A stretch of 64,000 nucleotides of DNA from CAVZXS01 sp963779325 (GCA_963779325.1 CAVZXS010000032.1:62001-126000); one strand, 5' to 3'. Counted from the stretch's first letter, positions 1-10,068 are shown. The notes: generated by a model not told the origin, from the letters alone. Program-made: numbers and translations.

Positions 1-1
1 A

Positions 2-1297
2 GGCGCCGCGTTGCTGGCAAAAAAAAACGGCTATGATGTTTTTGTGTCTGACGGAGGCTCTTTGAAAGAAATATATAAAAATGAATTGGCGGCCGCCCGA
101 ATTAGTTTTGAAGAAGGTGGCCATGACGAAGAACGGATTTTATCGGCTGATGAAATAATGAAGAGCCCGGGTATTCCTGAAAAAAATGAAATGGTAAAAA
201 AAATCAGGGAGAAAGAAATTCCGGTCATCAGCGAAATAGAATTGGCTTACCGATTTAAGGGCGACAGTAAAATTATTGCTATTACCGGCAGCAACGGCAA
301 AACAACTACTACCGCACTTACATACCATATCTGCAAACACGCAGGATTGGATTGTGCGTTGGTAGGAAATATCGGGTATTCATTTGCCAGGCAGGTAGCA
401 TTGGAACCAAAGCCGCTTTACGTAGCGGAGATAAGCAGTTTTCAATTGGATGATATAAAAGATTTCAGACCCGATGTAGCCATATTAACCAATATAACGG
501 AAGATCATTTAGACAGGTACGAATACAAGTTTGAGAATTATATACGCAGCAAGTTCAGGATAATTATGAATCAACAAAAAGAAGATTTTTTTATTTATTG
601 CGAGGACGATCCCGTAACGATGAAGTATATGAAACAATTTTCAGTTCAATCTAACCCACTACCAATTAGTATGAGAAAAGAATTAATTAACGGAGCTTTT
701 ATTAGAGACGGGGATGTATATGTAAGAACGGGCAATGAGCAAATTTCTATGAGTGTTTATGATTTCGCACTCAAGGGAATACATAACCAATACAATACGA
801 TGGCGGCATGTGTAGCGGGTTCTATTATGGATATTCGAAAAGAAAAAATTCGCGAAGCGGTACAAACTTTTCAAAGTTTGGAGCATCGCATGGAGCCGGT
901 GGCTACTATTCGCGGTGTAGAATTTATAAATGACAGCAAAGCCACCAACATCAACAGCACCTGGTTTGCATTGGAAAGTATGGAGAAACCGACAGTGCTT
1001 ATTTTAGGCGGTGTAGATAAAGGAAATGATTACGTATTGCTGAATGACTTGGTGAAGGAAAAAGTAAAGGCGATTATTTGTTTGGGAACGGACAATACAA
1101 AAATTCATGAAGCCTTCAGCAATATTGTACCGACTATTGTAGATACAGATAATGCGGTGAATGCAGTACAGGCGGCATTTCATTTTGCTGCTAAAGGCGA
1201 TGTGGTTTTGTTGAGCCCGGCTTGCGCCAGTTTCGATTTATTTAAAAATTATGAAGACAGGGGCAACCAGTTTAAACAGGCGGTGAAGGATTTGTAA
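2..1297 (+). CDS. murD: UDP-N-acetylmuramoylalanine--D-glutamate ligase (MurD), 5' end outside window
   Basis: Cytoplasmic Mur ligase that adds D-glutamate to UDP-MurNAc-L-Ala using ATP. The frame is open to the left edge and the first codons (Gly-Ala-Ala-Leu-Leu) are still within the N-terminal nucleotide-sugar domain, so the true start lies upstream; the TTG at 11 is not the start. Seen: ATP loop GSNGKTTTT at about 287-313, LTNITEDHLDRY in the central domain, HRMEPV and NDSKATN at the start of the C-terminal domain, and SPACASFD with NYEDRGNQF near the end, all typical of MurD. It is the first of seven co-directional cell-wall and division genes. Confidence 0.97.
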   Translation, partial: GAALLAKKNGYDVFVSDGGSLKEIYKNELAAARISFEEGGHDEERILSADEIMKSPGIPEKNEMVKKIREKEIPVISEIELAYRFKGDSKIIAITGSNGKTTTTALTYHICKHAGLDCALVGNIGYSFARQVALEPKPLYVAEISSFQLDDIKDFRPDVAILTNITEDHLDRYEYKFENYIRSKFRIIMNQQKEDFFIYCEDDPVTMKYMKQFSVQSNPLPISMRKELINGAFIRDGDVYVRTGNEQISMSVYDFALKGIHNQYNTMAACVAGSIMDIRKEKIREAVQTFQSLEHRMEPVATIRGVEFINDSKATNINSTWFALESMEKPTVLILGGVDKGNDYVLLNDLVKEKVKAIICLGTDNTKIHEAFSNIVPTIVDTDNAVNAVQAAFHFAAKGDVVLLSPACASFDLFKNYEDRGNQFKQAVKDL

Positions 1298-1321
1298 GAC
1301 GAAAAGTTGATTGAGAGTGGT

Positions 1322-1353
1322 GAATAATTAATAATTATTAATTAATAATTATT
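1322..1353. repeat. AT heptamer tract between murD and ftsW
   Basis: The gap holds successive seven-base blocks of the type gaataat, taataat, tattaat, taataat, tattgac. The same block size recurs near 19.2-19.5, 23.5 and 24.65 kb. The tract is also nearly self-complementary, so a weak hairpin is possible. No gene is present here. Confidence 0.5.
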
Positions 1354-1391
1354 GACTCAAAGTAAAATTAGATTGATACTATAAACGGTAA

Positions 1392-2669
1392 ATGGCAGAA
1401 ATAAAAAACATACAGGATTCAATATTTCCTTTTAAGGGGTGGGGAGAGGATTTTGCTTCCAAAACCAAAGGTGATAAAGTAATATGGGCATTGGTAATGT
1501 TACTGGTGCTTATATCATTGCTTGTAGTGTACAGCGCCACGGGTTCATTGGCTTATAAAAATTATAAAGGCAATACGGAAGTATACCTTTTCAAGCAGGT
1601 TACGTTCATTGCATTGGGTATGGGGCTAATTTATTTTGCACACCGCGTTAACTATACTATTTATTCAAGAATAGCTACCATCCTTTTTTTATGCTGTATT
1701 CCTTTGTTGTTATATACACTTTTCTTCGGCGTACGTATGAATGAAGGAAGCCGCTGGATTCGCCTGCCCATTATCAATATGACAATGCAAACATCCGATT
1801 TGGCGAAGCTTGCACTGTTTATGTTTTTGGCAAGGCAGTTAAGTAAAAAACAAAAAGTAATAAAAGATTTCAAGAAAGGATTTATACCGCTTATTACACC
1901 GATAGCGGTTACCTGTATGCTCATTGCACCGGCTAATTTATCTACGGCGTTATTATTGGGAGCTACCTGTATGGTATTGCTTTTTATCGGTCGTGTAAAT
2001 ATGAAACATCTTTTACTTACCGTAGCAGTAGCAATGATTCCCGTTTTGTTTCTGATTGCGGCAGCCGTCATCAGTCATAAATCAGGCAATGAAGATACAG
2101 TTGTAGTAAAATCAAAATCGTCGGGGCTGCTGAGCCGTGTAAATACTTGGGTAAACCGTGTAGAAAGTTTTATATATGGCGGCAACGGTAATGCTGTTGA
2201 TGATGATGCTTACCAGGTGAACCAGGCGAAGATTGCCATTGCAAAAGGCGGTATGTTGGGCCTCGGCCCGGGACACAGCGAGCAAAGAAATTTTTTACCG
2301 CAGGCTTATAATGATTTTATATATCCCATCATTATTGAAGAGTATGGTTTTATAGGCGGCGCATTTATAATTTTTATTTACTTGGTTTTTTTATACCGAA
2401 GCATACGAATTTTTAAGCGATGCCCCTATGCTTTCGGCGCATTCCTGGCATTGGGTCTGAGCTTTACATTGGTAATACAAGCGGTAAGCAATATGGCGGT
2501 AAGTGTAAATCTTTTCCCGGTAACGGGTGTTACCCTGCCATTGATAAGCATGGGCGGCAGCAGTTTCCTGTTCACCTGTTTATCTATAGGAATTATTTTA
2601 AGCGTAGCAAGAAATGTAGAGCAGATGGAAGCCAAAGGTAATAACGAAGAAAAAGAATTTGGTTCGTAA
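1392..2669 (+). CDS. ftsW: Septal peptidoglycan glycosyltransferase FtsW (SEDS family)
   Basis: Polytopic inner-membrane protein of 425 aa; FtsW polymerises lipid II at the septum together with a class B PBP. The sequence shows about ten hydrophobic segments, the first near residues 31-50, a long periplasmic loop around residues 230-280, and the conserved SEDS C-terminal region PVTGVTLPLISMGGSS near residue 380. The position between murD and murG distinguishes it from the related RodA. The short charged N-terminal extension before the first membrane segment is usual for Bacteroidota. It is probably co-transcribed with its neighbours. Confidence 0.95.
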   Translation: MAEIKNIQDSIFPFKGWGEDFASKTKGDKVIWALVMLLVLISLLVVYSATGSLAYKNYKGNTEVYLFKQVTFIALGMGLIYFAHRVNYTIYSRIATILFLCCIPLLLYTLFFGVRMNEGSRWIRLPIINMTMQTSDLAKLALFMFLARQLSKKQKVIKDFKKGFIPLITPIAVTCMLIAPANLSTALLLGATCMVLLFIGRVNMKHLLLTVAVAMIPVLFLIAAAVISHKSGNEDTVVVKSKSSGLLSRVNTWVNRVESFIYGGNGNAVDDDAYQVNQAKIAIAKGGMLGLGPGHSEQRNFLPQAYNDFIYPIIIEEYGFIGGAFIIFIYLVFLYRSIRIFKRCPYAFGAFLALGLSFTLVIQAVSNMAVSVNLFPVTGVTLPLISMGGSSFLFTCLSIGIILSVARNVEQMEAKGNNEEKEFGS

Positions 2670-2696
2670 CGGATTGGATGAAATAAGTGCTGAATT

Positions 2697-3797
2697 ATGA
2701 GTGAAGAAAAAAACAGTAAGAGAATAATAATTGCGGGCGGCGGAACGGGAGGGCATATTTTTCCTGCCATCGCCATTGCTAATGCGTTGAAAAAGATTGA
2801 TAACAAAATTCAGATACTGTTTGTAGGCGCTAACGGAAAAATGGAGATGGAAAAAGTGCCGCAGGCAGGGTACGAAATAAAAGGAATTGATATAGCGGGT
2901 TTCAACCGTAGTTCTTTGATAAAAAATGTTGGTTTGCCTTTTAAATTGATAAAAAGTTTTTTTCAGGTTCGCTCTATTATCAAATCATTTAAGCCCGATG
3001 CGGTAATTGGTGTGGGCGGTTACTCCAGTTTCCCGGTTTTAAGGTTGGCGCAGGCAAAAGGTATTTCAACTTTTATTCATGAGTCAAATTCTTTCGCGGG
3101 TAAATCAAATATTTTATTGGGTAAAAAAGCGACTAAAATATTTACTGCAAGCGAGGGAATGGAAAAATTTTTTCCAAAAGAAAAAATTATGATTACCGGG
3201 AACCCGGTTCGCTCTGCTATTGCACAATCATCGGTTACAAGAGCGGAAGGAATAAAATTTTTCGGTTTGAATGAAACAAAGAAAACCGTTTTGGTAGTAG
3301 GTGGCAGTTTGGGCGCCAAGGCAATTAATGAAGGTGTTGATAAACATTTGGATGGTTTGCTGAATGAAGGTTTGCAATTGATATGGCAAACGGGTAGACC
3401 TTATGCCGCTAAAGCAAAAGAAAGAGCGGCAGGTAAATCCGGTGTTTGGACAAATGAATTTATAACACAGATGGAAAATGCTTATGCGGCGGCTGATATA
3501 GTTATTTCGAGGGCAGGCGCTATGGCCATAGCTGAACTCTGCGTAGTAAAAAAGCCGGTATTGTTTGTACCCTTTCCGTTTGCAGCGGAGGATCATCAAA
3601 CGGTAAATGCAATGAGGCTGGTAAATAAGAATGCCGCATTGATGGTAAAAGACAATGAAGCGCCGGATAAAATAGTACCGGCTATCATCGCTTTGGCAAA
3701 AGATGAAACTAAACAAAATGAATTAAGAAATAATATCGGAAAATTGGCGGTAACAAATGCCGACAAAATTATTGCGGAAGTGATACTAAAGAATTGA
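2697..3797 (+). CDS. murG: UDP-GlcNAc:lipid I GlcNAc transferase MurG
   Basis: Peripheral membrane GT-B glycosyltransferase (GT28) that converts lipid I to lipid II. At 366 aa it is the usual length. The N-terminal glycine-rich loop AGGGTGGHIFPA lies at residues 13-24. The second domain contains GGSLGAKAIN near residue 202 and the donor-site stretch YAAADIVISRAGAMAIAEL near residues 262-280. It starts 27 nt after ftsW and ends 9 nt before murC, consistent with one operon. Confidence 0.97.
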   Translation: MSEEKNSKRIIIAGGGTGGHIFPAIAIANALKKIDNKIQILFVGANGKMEMEKVPQAGYEIKGIDIAGFNRSSLIKNVGLPFKLIKSFFQVRSIIKSFKPDAVIGVGGYSSFPVLRLAQAKGISTFIHESNSFAGKSNILLGKKATKIFTASEGMEKFFPKEKIMITGNPVRSAIAQSSVTRAEGIKFFGLNETKKTVLVVGGSLGAKAINEGVDKHLDGLLNEGLQLIWQTGRPYAAKAKERAAGKSGVWTNEFITQMENAYAAADIVISRAGAMAIAELCVVKKPVLFVPFPFAAEDHQTVNAMRLVNKNAALMVKDNEAPDKIVPAIIALAKDETKQNELRNNIGKLAVTNADKIIAEVILKN

Positions 3798-3806
3798 TTT
3801 TTTAAA

Positions 3807-5237
3807 ATGAGTGAAAAAAAAGATACAGGAATTTTTGGGGGTGCCGGTTTACCGGCGGGGAGTACGGTTTATTTCATCGGCATCGGCGGTATAGGCATGA
3901 GCGCCGTTGCAAGATATTTTCATTCGAAAGGAATAAAAGTGAGCGGGTATGATAAAACAGAAACTCCGTTAACAAAAGAATTGCAGCAGGCAGGAATAAA
4001 TATTCATTTTGATGAGAATGTAGAAATAATCCCGAAAGAAGCAGGATTGATAGTTTATACACCGGCCATTCCGAAAGAACATAAAGAGCTGGTGTATTAT
4101 CAACAAAACGGATACAAAGTAGTAAAGAGAAGCGATGTATTGCAAATGATTACCGAAAGTTCTTTTAATATATGTGTAGCGGGTACGCATGGCAAAACAA
4201 CTATCAGCACCATGATTGCGCATTTACTCCGCGACAGCGGGTATGGCTGTAATGCTTTCCTGGGAGGCATTTCAGGGAATTACGGAACTAACTTTTGGGA
4301 AAGTAAAAAAAATTGCAGCGTAATAGAAGCTGACGAATATGACAGAAGTTTTTTGAAGTTGAGTCCGGATGTAGCTGTTATTTCATCAATGGATGCGGAT
4401 CATTTAGATATATACGGTACTGCGGAGGAAATGGAAAATTCTTTTATTGAATTCAGCGGTAAGATAAAGGAAGGCGGATTGTTGGTGAGCAAATTTGGTT
4501 TGAAAAGAGGTAAAGAATTTAAAACTAAAAAAAATATAAAGTACAGTTTGCAAAACGAAAGCGCCGGTGTGTATGCCTCAAATATAAGAATGAGTAACGG
4601 CAGTTACGAGTTTGATGTAATGATGCCGGATAATATGATTGATAATGTTGTGTTGAACATGGGCGGTATGCACAATGTAGAGAATGCACTTGCCGCTATC
4701 ACCGTTGCGAATCATTTGGGTATTGAAAATGATAAAATAAAAGCAGCGGTTAGTTCTTTCAAAGGTGTAAAGCGAAGGTTTGAGTATATCATTCCTCCTT
4801 CGCCGGGCGGTGCCGTGGTTTTTATTGATGATTATGCGCATCACCCGGAAGAATTAAGAGCATTGATAAACGGCGCAAAGACTTTGTTCAAAAATAAAAA
4901 GTGTACGGTTATTTTTCAACCGCACTTGTATACCCGAACAAGAGACTTTGCGGACGGCTTTGCCTTAAGTCTTGATTTGGCGGATGAAGTTGTGTTGTTG
5001 CCGATTTACCCGGCTCGTGAATTACCGATAGCCGGTGTAACAAGCGAAATGATTTTGCAAAAAATGAGTATCGATGACAGAAGTGTAATTGCGAAGGAAG
5101 AATTACTGAATTGGATGGACAATGAGTATGCAAAAACAATCAACAAGGAGTTTGGCGAAATACTGATTACGGCCGGGGCGGGGGATATAGATACGCTGGT
5201 TCAACCAATTAAAGAATGTTTGAAACGTAATGTATAA
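3807..5237 (+). CDS. murC: UDP-N-acetylmuramate--L-alanine ligase MurC
   Basis: First Mur ligase of the stem-peptide pathway, adding L-Ala to UDP-MurNAc; 476 aa, full length. Seen: Rossmann loop GIGGIGMS at residues 25-32, ATP-binding loop GTHGKTTIST near residue 127, the Mur central-domain segment MDADHLDIYG, and DDYAHHPEE in the C-terminal ligase domain near residue 343. The usual ddlB neighbour is absent; ftsQ follows after 17 nt, as is common in Bacteroidota dcw clusters. Confidence 0.97.
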   Translation: MSEKKDTGIFGGAGLPAGSTVYFIGIGGIGMSAVARYFHSKGIKVSGYDKTETPLTKELQQAGINIHFDENVEIIPKEAGLIVYTPAIPKEHKELVYYQQNGYKVVKRSDVLQMITESSFNICVAGTHGKTTISTMIAHLLRDSGYGCNAFLGGISGNYGTNFWESKKNCSVIEADEYDRSFLKLSPDVAVISSMDADHLDIYGTAEEMENSFIEFSGKIKEGGLLVSKFGLKRGKEFKTKKNIKYSLQNESAGVYASNIRMSNGSYEFDVMMPDNMIDNVVLNMGGMHNVENALAAITVANHLGIENDKIKAAVSSFKGVKRRFEYIIPPSPGGAVVFIDDYAHHPEELRALINGAKTLFKNKKCTVIFQPHLYTRTRDFADGFALSLDLADEVVLLPIYPARELPIAGVTSEMILQKMSIDDRSVIAKEELLNWMDNEYAKTINKEFGEILITAGAGDIDTLVQPIKECLKRNV

Positions 5238-5254
5238 CATTTCAGGCGGCAGTA

Positions 5255-6346
5255 ATGCAGCATGAAAAAGAATTAACAGAAGTAAAGGAGAAATTGAGTA
5301 CTAAAATATCTATACGGAAAGTTTTGTTCACTGTGGCCTGGTTGGCCGCGGGTGCGGGACTGCTCACTTTGCTCATTGCCGCCATTGGCAAAAGAAACAG
5401 CGAACAGTGTACGGATTATAAAATAACGATAAAAGGAACACAGGATAATTTTTTTGTAGATAAAAAAGATGTTGAAAGATTATTGAAAGCCTCGACTAAA
5501 GGAAATATAAAAGGTCAACCGATGTCGGCTTTTAATTTGAGAAAGATGGAAGCGCTGCTGGAAGATAATGTGTGGATAAGGGACGCAGAATTGTTTTTTG
5601 ATAACCAACAGGTGTTGCATACATCAGTTTTGGAAAGAGAACCCGTAGCAAGAGTTTTTACAACGGGCGGTAACTCCTGGTATATTGACAGCAGTAATCG
5701 TCGTATGCCTTTGTCGGACAGGTTGAGTGCCAGAGTACCGGTGTTTACCAATTTTCCCGACAGGAAAGTGCTGACAAAAAAAGACAGCGCATTGCTTGAA
5801 GATGTAAAAAAGTTGGCGCAGTATATTATGGAAGATGATTTCAGCATGGCACAGGCAGCGCAGATTGATATTACAAAACAACGAACATTTGAAATGGTGC
5901 CCGTTATAGGCAATCATATTGTACAGTTGGGAAATGCGGAGAATCTTGAACAAAAATTTAACCGCTTATTTATTTTTTATAAACAAGTAGCGGGTAAAAC
6001 GGGATTTGACAGGTACAGTACGGTAAATGTACAATATGCGGGCCAGGTGATAGGTACAAAAAGAGGAACAGGTACAGCGGCCGTTGATTCTGCGCAGTTA
6101 AGAAATAATGTAATGCAATTGCTGCGTCAGGTACAACAACTAAACAGCGATACAACAGTTACGAATGCAATACCTGCTGAGAAACCAACCTTATCCTCTC
6201 GTGACACGGTGATAAGGAGAACTGCTGCCGATGTAAATAACGGTGCAAGCACCAATTCGAATCCAACTCCTGCGAGAACCGCTGATCCTCCCAAACCGAA
6301 AAATGTAAAACCAAAACCAAGAGCTGTGATGCCGAGAAGAAATTGA
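5255..6346 (+). CDS. ftsQ: Cell division protein FtsQ
   Basis: Bitopic division protein of 363 aa. A short charged cytoplasmic segment is followed by one membrane helix at about residues 24-45, then a POTRA-like region beginning DYKITIKGTQDNFFV and a beta-rich periplasmic domain. FtsQ links early and late divisome proteins. The last 60 or so residues are low-complexity, rich in Pro, Thr, Asn and Lys, and look disordered. Sequence conservation is low, as expected for FtsQ, so the call rests on topology and position between murC and ftsA. Confidence 0.9.
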   Translation: MQHEKELTEVKEKLSTKISIRKVLFTVAWLAAGAGLLTLLIAAIGKRNSEQCTDYKITIKGTQDNFFVDKKDVERLLKASTKGNIKGQPMSAFNLRKMEALLEDNVWIRDAELFFDNQQVLHTSVLEREPVARVFTTGGNSWYIDSSNRRMPLSDRLSARVPVFTNFPDRKVLTKKDSALLEDVKKLAQYIMEDDFSMAQAAQIDITKQRTFEMVPVIGNHIVQLGNAENLEQKFNRLFIFYKQVAGKTGFDRYSTVNVQYAGQVIGTKRGTGTAAVDSAQLRNNVMQLLRQVQQLNSDTTVTNAIPAEKPTLSSRDTVIRRTAADVNNGASTNSNPTPARTADPPKPKNVKPKPRAVMPRRN

Positions 6347-6427
6347 GATGATAGAAGAGAGTTAATAGTAGTTCTTAAACAGTGTGTAGAAATGTCTTTG
6401 TGATTTTGCAGTAGCGTGACTTTTCGA

Positions 6428-6508
6428 TTTGAACCACAGAGACGCGGAGGCACAGGGTAACACAGAGACTTTGTGAAACTTAGTGTCCTTGTGTCTCTGT
6501 GGTTCAAA
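6428..6508. repeat. Dispersed palindromic repeat, copy 1
   Basis: Perfect 16-bp inverted repeat: TTTGAACCACAGAGAC at 6428-6443 and its complement at 6493-6508, with further partial complementarity inside (cacagag, tgtgaaac). A diverged copy sits at 34340-34406 upstream of comM. It lies in the 250-bp ftsQ-ftsA gap and could fold as a long hairpin in RNA. No coding potential is seen in the gap. Confidence 0.8.
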
Positions 6509-6596
6509 AAACACATATAAGAATTTATGAAATAATAGAGCATAAAAGTAATTTTTTAATAAAGGATTTCGATAACAACAACTAAAAACAAAAACT

Positions 6597-7973
6597 ATGA
6601 ACAGCGAACAACCCATTATTGTCGGTCTTGACATCGGAACCACCAAGATTGCTGTGATTGCAGGTCGTAAGAACGAATACGGTAAATTGGAAATTTTAGG
6701 TTTTGGCCGTGCCAACAGCAATGGCGTTAAACACGGGCAGGTACTTAATATTGATGAAACGATTAAAGCCATCAAAATGGCTTTGCAGGATTGTTATGCT
6801 TCCAATCCGCATTTGGAAGTAAACGAAGTGTATGTCGGTATAGCGGGTCATCATATAAAAAGTTTGCAAACCCGCGGCGATATTGTTCGTCAACATACCG
6901 ATGATGAAATTTCGCAAAGAGAAATTGACCAGTTGGTAGCGGATCAGTATAAAACATATATTCCTGCCGGCGATCAAATCATTGATGTAATACCGCAGGA
7001 GTTTACGGTAGATAATTTTCAAAATATTATCAAGCCTATTGGTTACGGCGGCGTGAAGTTGGGCGCCAACTTTCACATCATCACCGGCGATAAAAATGCC
7101 ATTCGCAATATCAACCGCAGTGTAGAAAAATCGGGCTTGCATACAAAAGATTTGGTGTTGCAGCCATTGGCATCCTCTTCGGCGGTAATGGGGCAGGAAG
7201 ATTTGGAAGCCGGTGTAGCGATTGTAGATATTGGCGGCGGTACTACGGACCTTGCTGTTTTTTATGAAGGCATATTAAAACATACGGCGGTGATTCCTTT
7301 TGCCGGCGAAAATATTACCAATGATATTAAAACCGGTTTGGGTGTACTGAAAACACAGGCCGAGCAAATGAAAACACAATTCGGCAGCGCATTGGCGAAT
7401 GAAGCGAAAGCGAATGCCTATATCACCATTCCGGGCTTACGCGGTATGCCGGCCAAAGAAATAAGTGTAAAGAACCTGGCCAATATCATACAGGCACGAA
7501 TGAGCGAGATCATGGATTTTGTTACTTATCATTTAAAGCAAGTAGGATTGGATAACCGAATGTTGAACGGCGGAATTATTTTAACGGGCGGGGGTTCGCA
7601 ATTAAAACATTTAATACAATTGACTGAATACGTAACCGGCTTACCTGCACGTATCGGTTTTCCTAATGAACATCTTGCCGGCGGTCACATAGAAGAATTG
7701 GCCAAGCCAACTTACTCTACCTGTATCGGTTTAATACTGAAAGGATATGATGATTACGAACATAACCGCAAACAATTTGAAAACAGTTATACCAAAGTAG
7801 CGGTGCCCGATGGTTTAAAGAAAGCATTGAACGGCGAAGAAGAGGAAGTATTGGTAGAAGAAGAAATGAGCGAAGCAAGTATGAAGAAAAGAAAAAACCT
7901 TACCGGCTTCTGGGGCAAATTCAAAGACGGCATTATTGATTTGTTTAAAGAAGAAGAGGATAAGCATTTGTAG
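6597..7973 (+). CDS. ftsA: Cell division protein FtsA
   Basis: Actin-like protein that anchors FtsZ to the membrane; 458 aa. Seen: phosphate-1 motif VGLDIGTTKIAVIAG at residues 9-23, phosphate-2 motif VDIGGGTTDLAVF near 210, adenosine motif GGIILTGGGSQLK near 325. The 1C (SHS2) subdomain lies between the first two. The C terminus FWGKFKDGIIDLFKEE fits the amphipathic membrane-targeting helix of FtsA, separated from the core by an acidic linker. ftsZ follows after a 157-bp gap filled with repeats. Confidence 0.96.
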   Translation: MNSEQPIIVGLDIGTTKIAVIAGRKNEYGKLEILGFGRANSNGVKHGQVLNIDETIKAIKMALQDCYASNPHLEVNEVYVGIAGHHIKSLQTRGDIVRQHTDDEISQREIDQLVADQYKTYIPAGDQIIDVIPQEFTVDNFQNIIKPIGYGGVKLGANFHIITGDKNAIRNINRSVEKSGLHTKDLVLQPLASSSAVMGQEDLEAGVAIVDIGGGTTDLAVFYEGILKHTAVIPFAGENITNDIKTGLGVLKTQAEQMKTQFGSALANEAKANAYITIPGLRGMPAKEISVKNLANIIQARMSEIMDFVTYHLKQVGLDNRMLNGGIILTGGGSQLKHLIQLTEYVTGLPARIGFPNEHLAGGHIEELAKPTYSTCIGLILKGYDDYEHNRKQFENSYTKVAVPDGLKKALNGEEEEVLVEEEMSEASMKKRKNLTGFWGKFKDGIIDLFKEEEDKHL

Positions 7974-7975
7974 CA

Positions 7976-8113
7976 CCCCTAAATCCCCCGAAGGGGGATT
8001 TTAGAAAAGTCATTAAGTTCAATAAAGTTCTTTGCGTTTCGATTATATAAAAAATAAATAACCCAATTATCAACAGCTTCATAAGTCCCGCACTTGCGGG
8101 ATTTGGAGGGGCT
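7976..8113. repeat. Pair of inverted G/C-rich palindromic elements between ftsA and ftsZ
   Basis: Left element: the stem AAATCCCCC (7981-7989) pairs with GGGGGATTT (7993-8001), preceded by CACCCCT. Right element: palindrome TCCCGCACTTGCGGGA at 8086-8101 followed by TTTGGAGGGGCTC. Read on the minus strand, the right element begins AGCCCCTCCAAATCCCGC, resembling the left one, so the two form an inverted pair. Related elements are found at 24.9, 28.3, 29.2, 29.9, 31.2, 31.4, 32.8 and 32.9 kb. Confidence 0.7.
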
Positions 8114-8130
8114 CTTTAAATTTCAACATT

Positions 8131-10068
8131 ATGATACACTTTGATTTACCGAAAGAGAAATCATCAATTATAAAAGTAATTGGTGTAGGGGGCGGAGGAA
8201 GCAATGCTGTTAATCACATGCATTCGCAACAAATAGAAGGTGTAAATTTTATTATTTGCAATACCGACGCACAGTCTATTGCGCAAAGTATGGTACCCAA
8301 TAAAATTCAATTGGGTCCGCATCTTACGCAAGGTTTGGGAGCAGGCGCCAATCCCGAAATAGGTCGCCAGGCAACGGAAGAATCGCTGGAAGAAATACGC
8401 CGCATACTGGAAGTAAATACCAAGATGGCATTTATAACTGCGGGTATGGGTGGCGGTACGGGTACCGGCGGTGCGCCCATTATTTCTAAAATATGTAAAG
8501 ACCTGGGCATACTTACAGTAGGTATAGTAACTACGCCATTTGCATACGAAGGAAAGAAAAGACAAATACAAGCTGAGGAAGGAATTAAAACATTAAAACA
8601 ATATGTAGATACATTGCTGGTAATAAGTAATGATAAGTTGCGCCACCAGTTTGGTAATTTAAAAATGCGTGAAGCATTTGAAAGAGCAGATAATGTGTTG
8701 GCTACGGCGGCTAAATGTATCACGGATGTAATCAATAGTACCGGCCAAATAAATGTTGACTTTGCTGATGTATGCACCGTAATGAAGAACGGTGGTGTAG
8801 CCATATTGGGCAGCGCATCGGTGGAAGGGGAGAACCGTGCGCAGAAAGCCATTGAAGAAGCTATTAATTCGCCGTTGCTGAATGACAATGATATCAGCGG
8901 CGCTAAATGGATTTTAATAAATATAAATTCCGCTGAAGGCGAGCATGAATTTACGATGGATGAAGTAGAAGTGATTCAAAGTTATTTACTGAGCAAGGCC
9001 GGCGAAAACACGGATGTGATTCTTGGTTTGGGATATGATAATTCATTGGGAAATAAAATCGGTATTACATTAATTGCTACGGGCTTTCAGCATAAAGATC
9101 CATTTGTAAAACCGGTAGTAAAGAAAACGGAAGACAAAGAAGAAAAAATTGTGATGGTATTGGGTCAACCCGAAGAAGAAAAAAAACCGGTAGCTAAAAT
9201 CGAAGAGGAAAAGAAAGAGGAGATTGAAGTGCAGCATACCATGGCTGATTATTTAATACCAACGCTGACGGAAGAAACGCCTGCATCAATAGAACCCATT
9301 TCAGCAATGATGATGCTGGACGATGACGAATTGGAAGAAACGGAGAATGAAGAAGCCGGTGTTGTGCATTGGGAATTAAAAGCCGAAGAAAAAAAGATTA
9401 GTAAATCTACGAATGAAAATGCCGGTAATACTACTGTTGAAAAGATAAGTGAGCTAATAAAAACTGAAACTGTAAATTCGTTTTTACTTCACGAATCCGA
9501 ATCCCTCGAATACTACAGTAAGAACAACACCGGCAACAAACAACAAGTAACCGAATCACAAAATAATTCACCCATGCCTGCAGCTTCGGGTGGATATCTG
9601 GCCAGACCTTCCAATATCTACGCAGAGCTCAAAACAGAGATCTATATCTCAATGCCCTCTGCAGAAGAACCGGTTTCGCAACCGGCGGCCCAGGAGGAAG
9701 ACCTTCAATTGCAACTGGTAGAGCGAAATGACATTCAAGCGACGGATATGCCGTTAGCCCACCAGGCTCAACCACCTTTGACCACCTATGCTGAGGATTC
9801 CGCTTTGCGGGACGAAGCAGAAGAACAAAAACGTAGGGCAGCAGAACGAATACAGAAATTACGTAATCTGTCGTTCAATGCTAACGCAGCTGACCCCAAT
9901 AATGAGTTTGAAAACGTGCCGGCATATATCCGTCGTAATATGGAATTGTACAACACGTCCAATATTGCGGAGCATTTCTACAGCAAGTACGAAGTAAAGA
10001 CCGACGAAAACAATCAAACACAAATAAGTACAATCAATACCTTTTTAGACGGGGACAAACCCGACTGA
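8131..10068 (+). CDS. ftsZ: Cell division GTPase FtsZ with long C-terminal extension
   Basis: Tubulin-like GTPase forming the Z ring. The GTPase core covers about residues 1-325: GVGGGGSNAVNHM near residue 17, signature loop GGGTGTGGAP near 109, and the C-terminal subdomain ending LIATGFQHKDPF. At 645 aa the protein is much longer than the roughly 380-400 aa of many bacteria; residues 330-590 are acidic, Glu/Lys/Pro-rich and probably disordered. The conserved tail peptide NVPAYIRRNMEL is recognisable, but about 40 residues follow it instead of ending the protein. Last gene of the cluster, followed by a terminator. Confidence 0.97.
   Translation: MIHFDLPKEKSSIIKVIGVGGGGSNAVNHMHSQQIEGVNFIICNTDAQSIAQSMVPNKIQLGPHLTQGLGAGANPEIGRQATEESLEEIRRILEVNTKMAFITAGMGGGTGTGGAPIISKICKDLGILTVGIVTTPFAYEGKKRQIQAEEGIKTLKQYVDTLLVISNDKLRHQFGNLKMREAFERADNVLATAAKCITDVINSTGQINVDFADVCTVMKNGGVAILGSASVEGENRAQKAIEEAINSPLLNDNDISGAKWILININSAEGEHEFTMDEVEVIQSYLLSKAGENTDVILGLGYDNSLGNKIGITLIATGFQHKDPFVKPVVKKTEDKEEKIVMVLGQPEEEKKPVAKIEEEKKEEIEVQHTMADYLIPTLTEETPASIEPISAMMMLDDDELEETENEEAGVVHWELKAEEKKISKSTNENAGNTTVEKISELIKTETVNSFLLHESESLEYYSKNNTGNKQQVTESQNNSPMPAASGGYLARPSNIYAELKTEIYISMPSAEEPVSQPAAQEEDLQLQLVERNDIQATDMPLAHQAQPPLTTYAEDSALRDEAEEQKRRAAERIQKLRNLSFNANAADPNNEFENVPAYIRRNMELYNTSNIAEHFYSKYEVKTDENNQTQISTINTFLDGDKPD

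Noticed and set aside
1661..2071. 136-codon minus-strand frame opposite ftsW
   Set aside because: Antisense shadow of the conserved ftsW gene.
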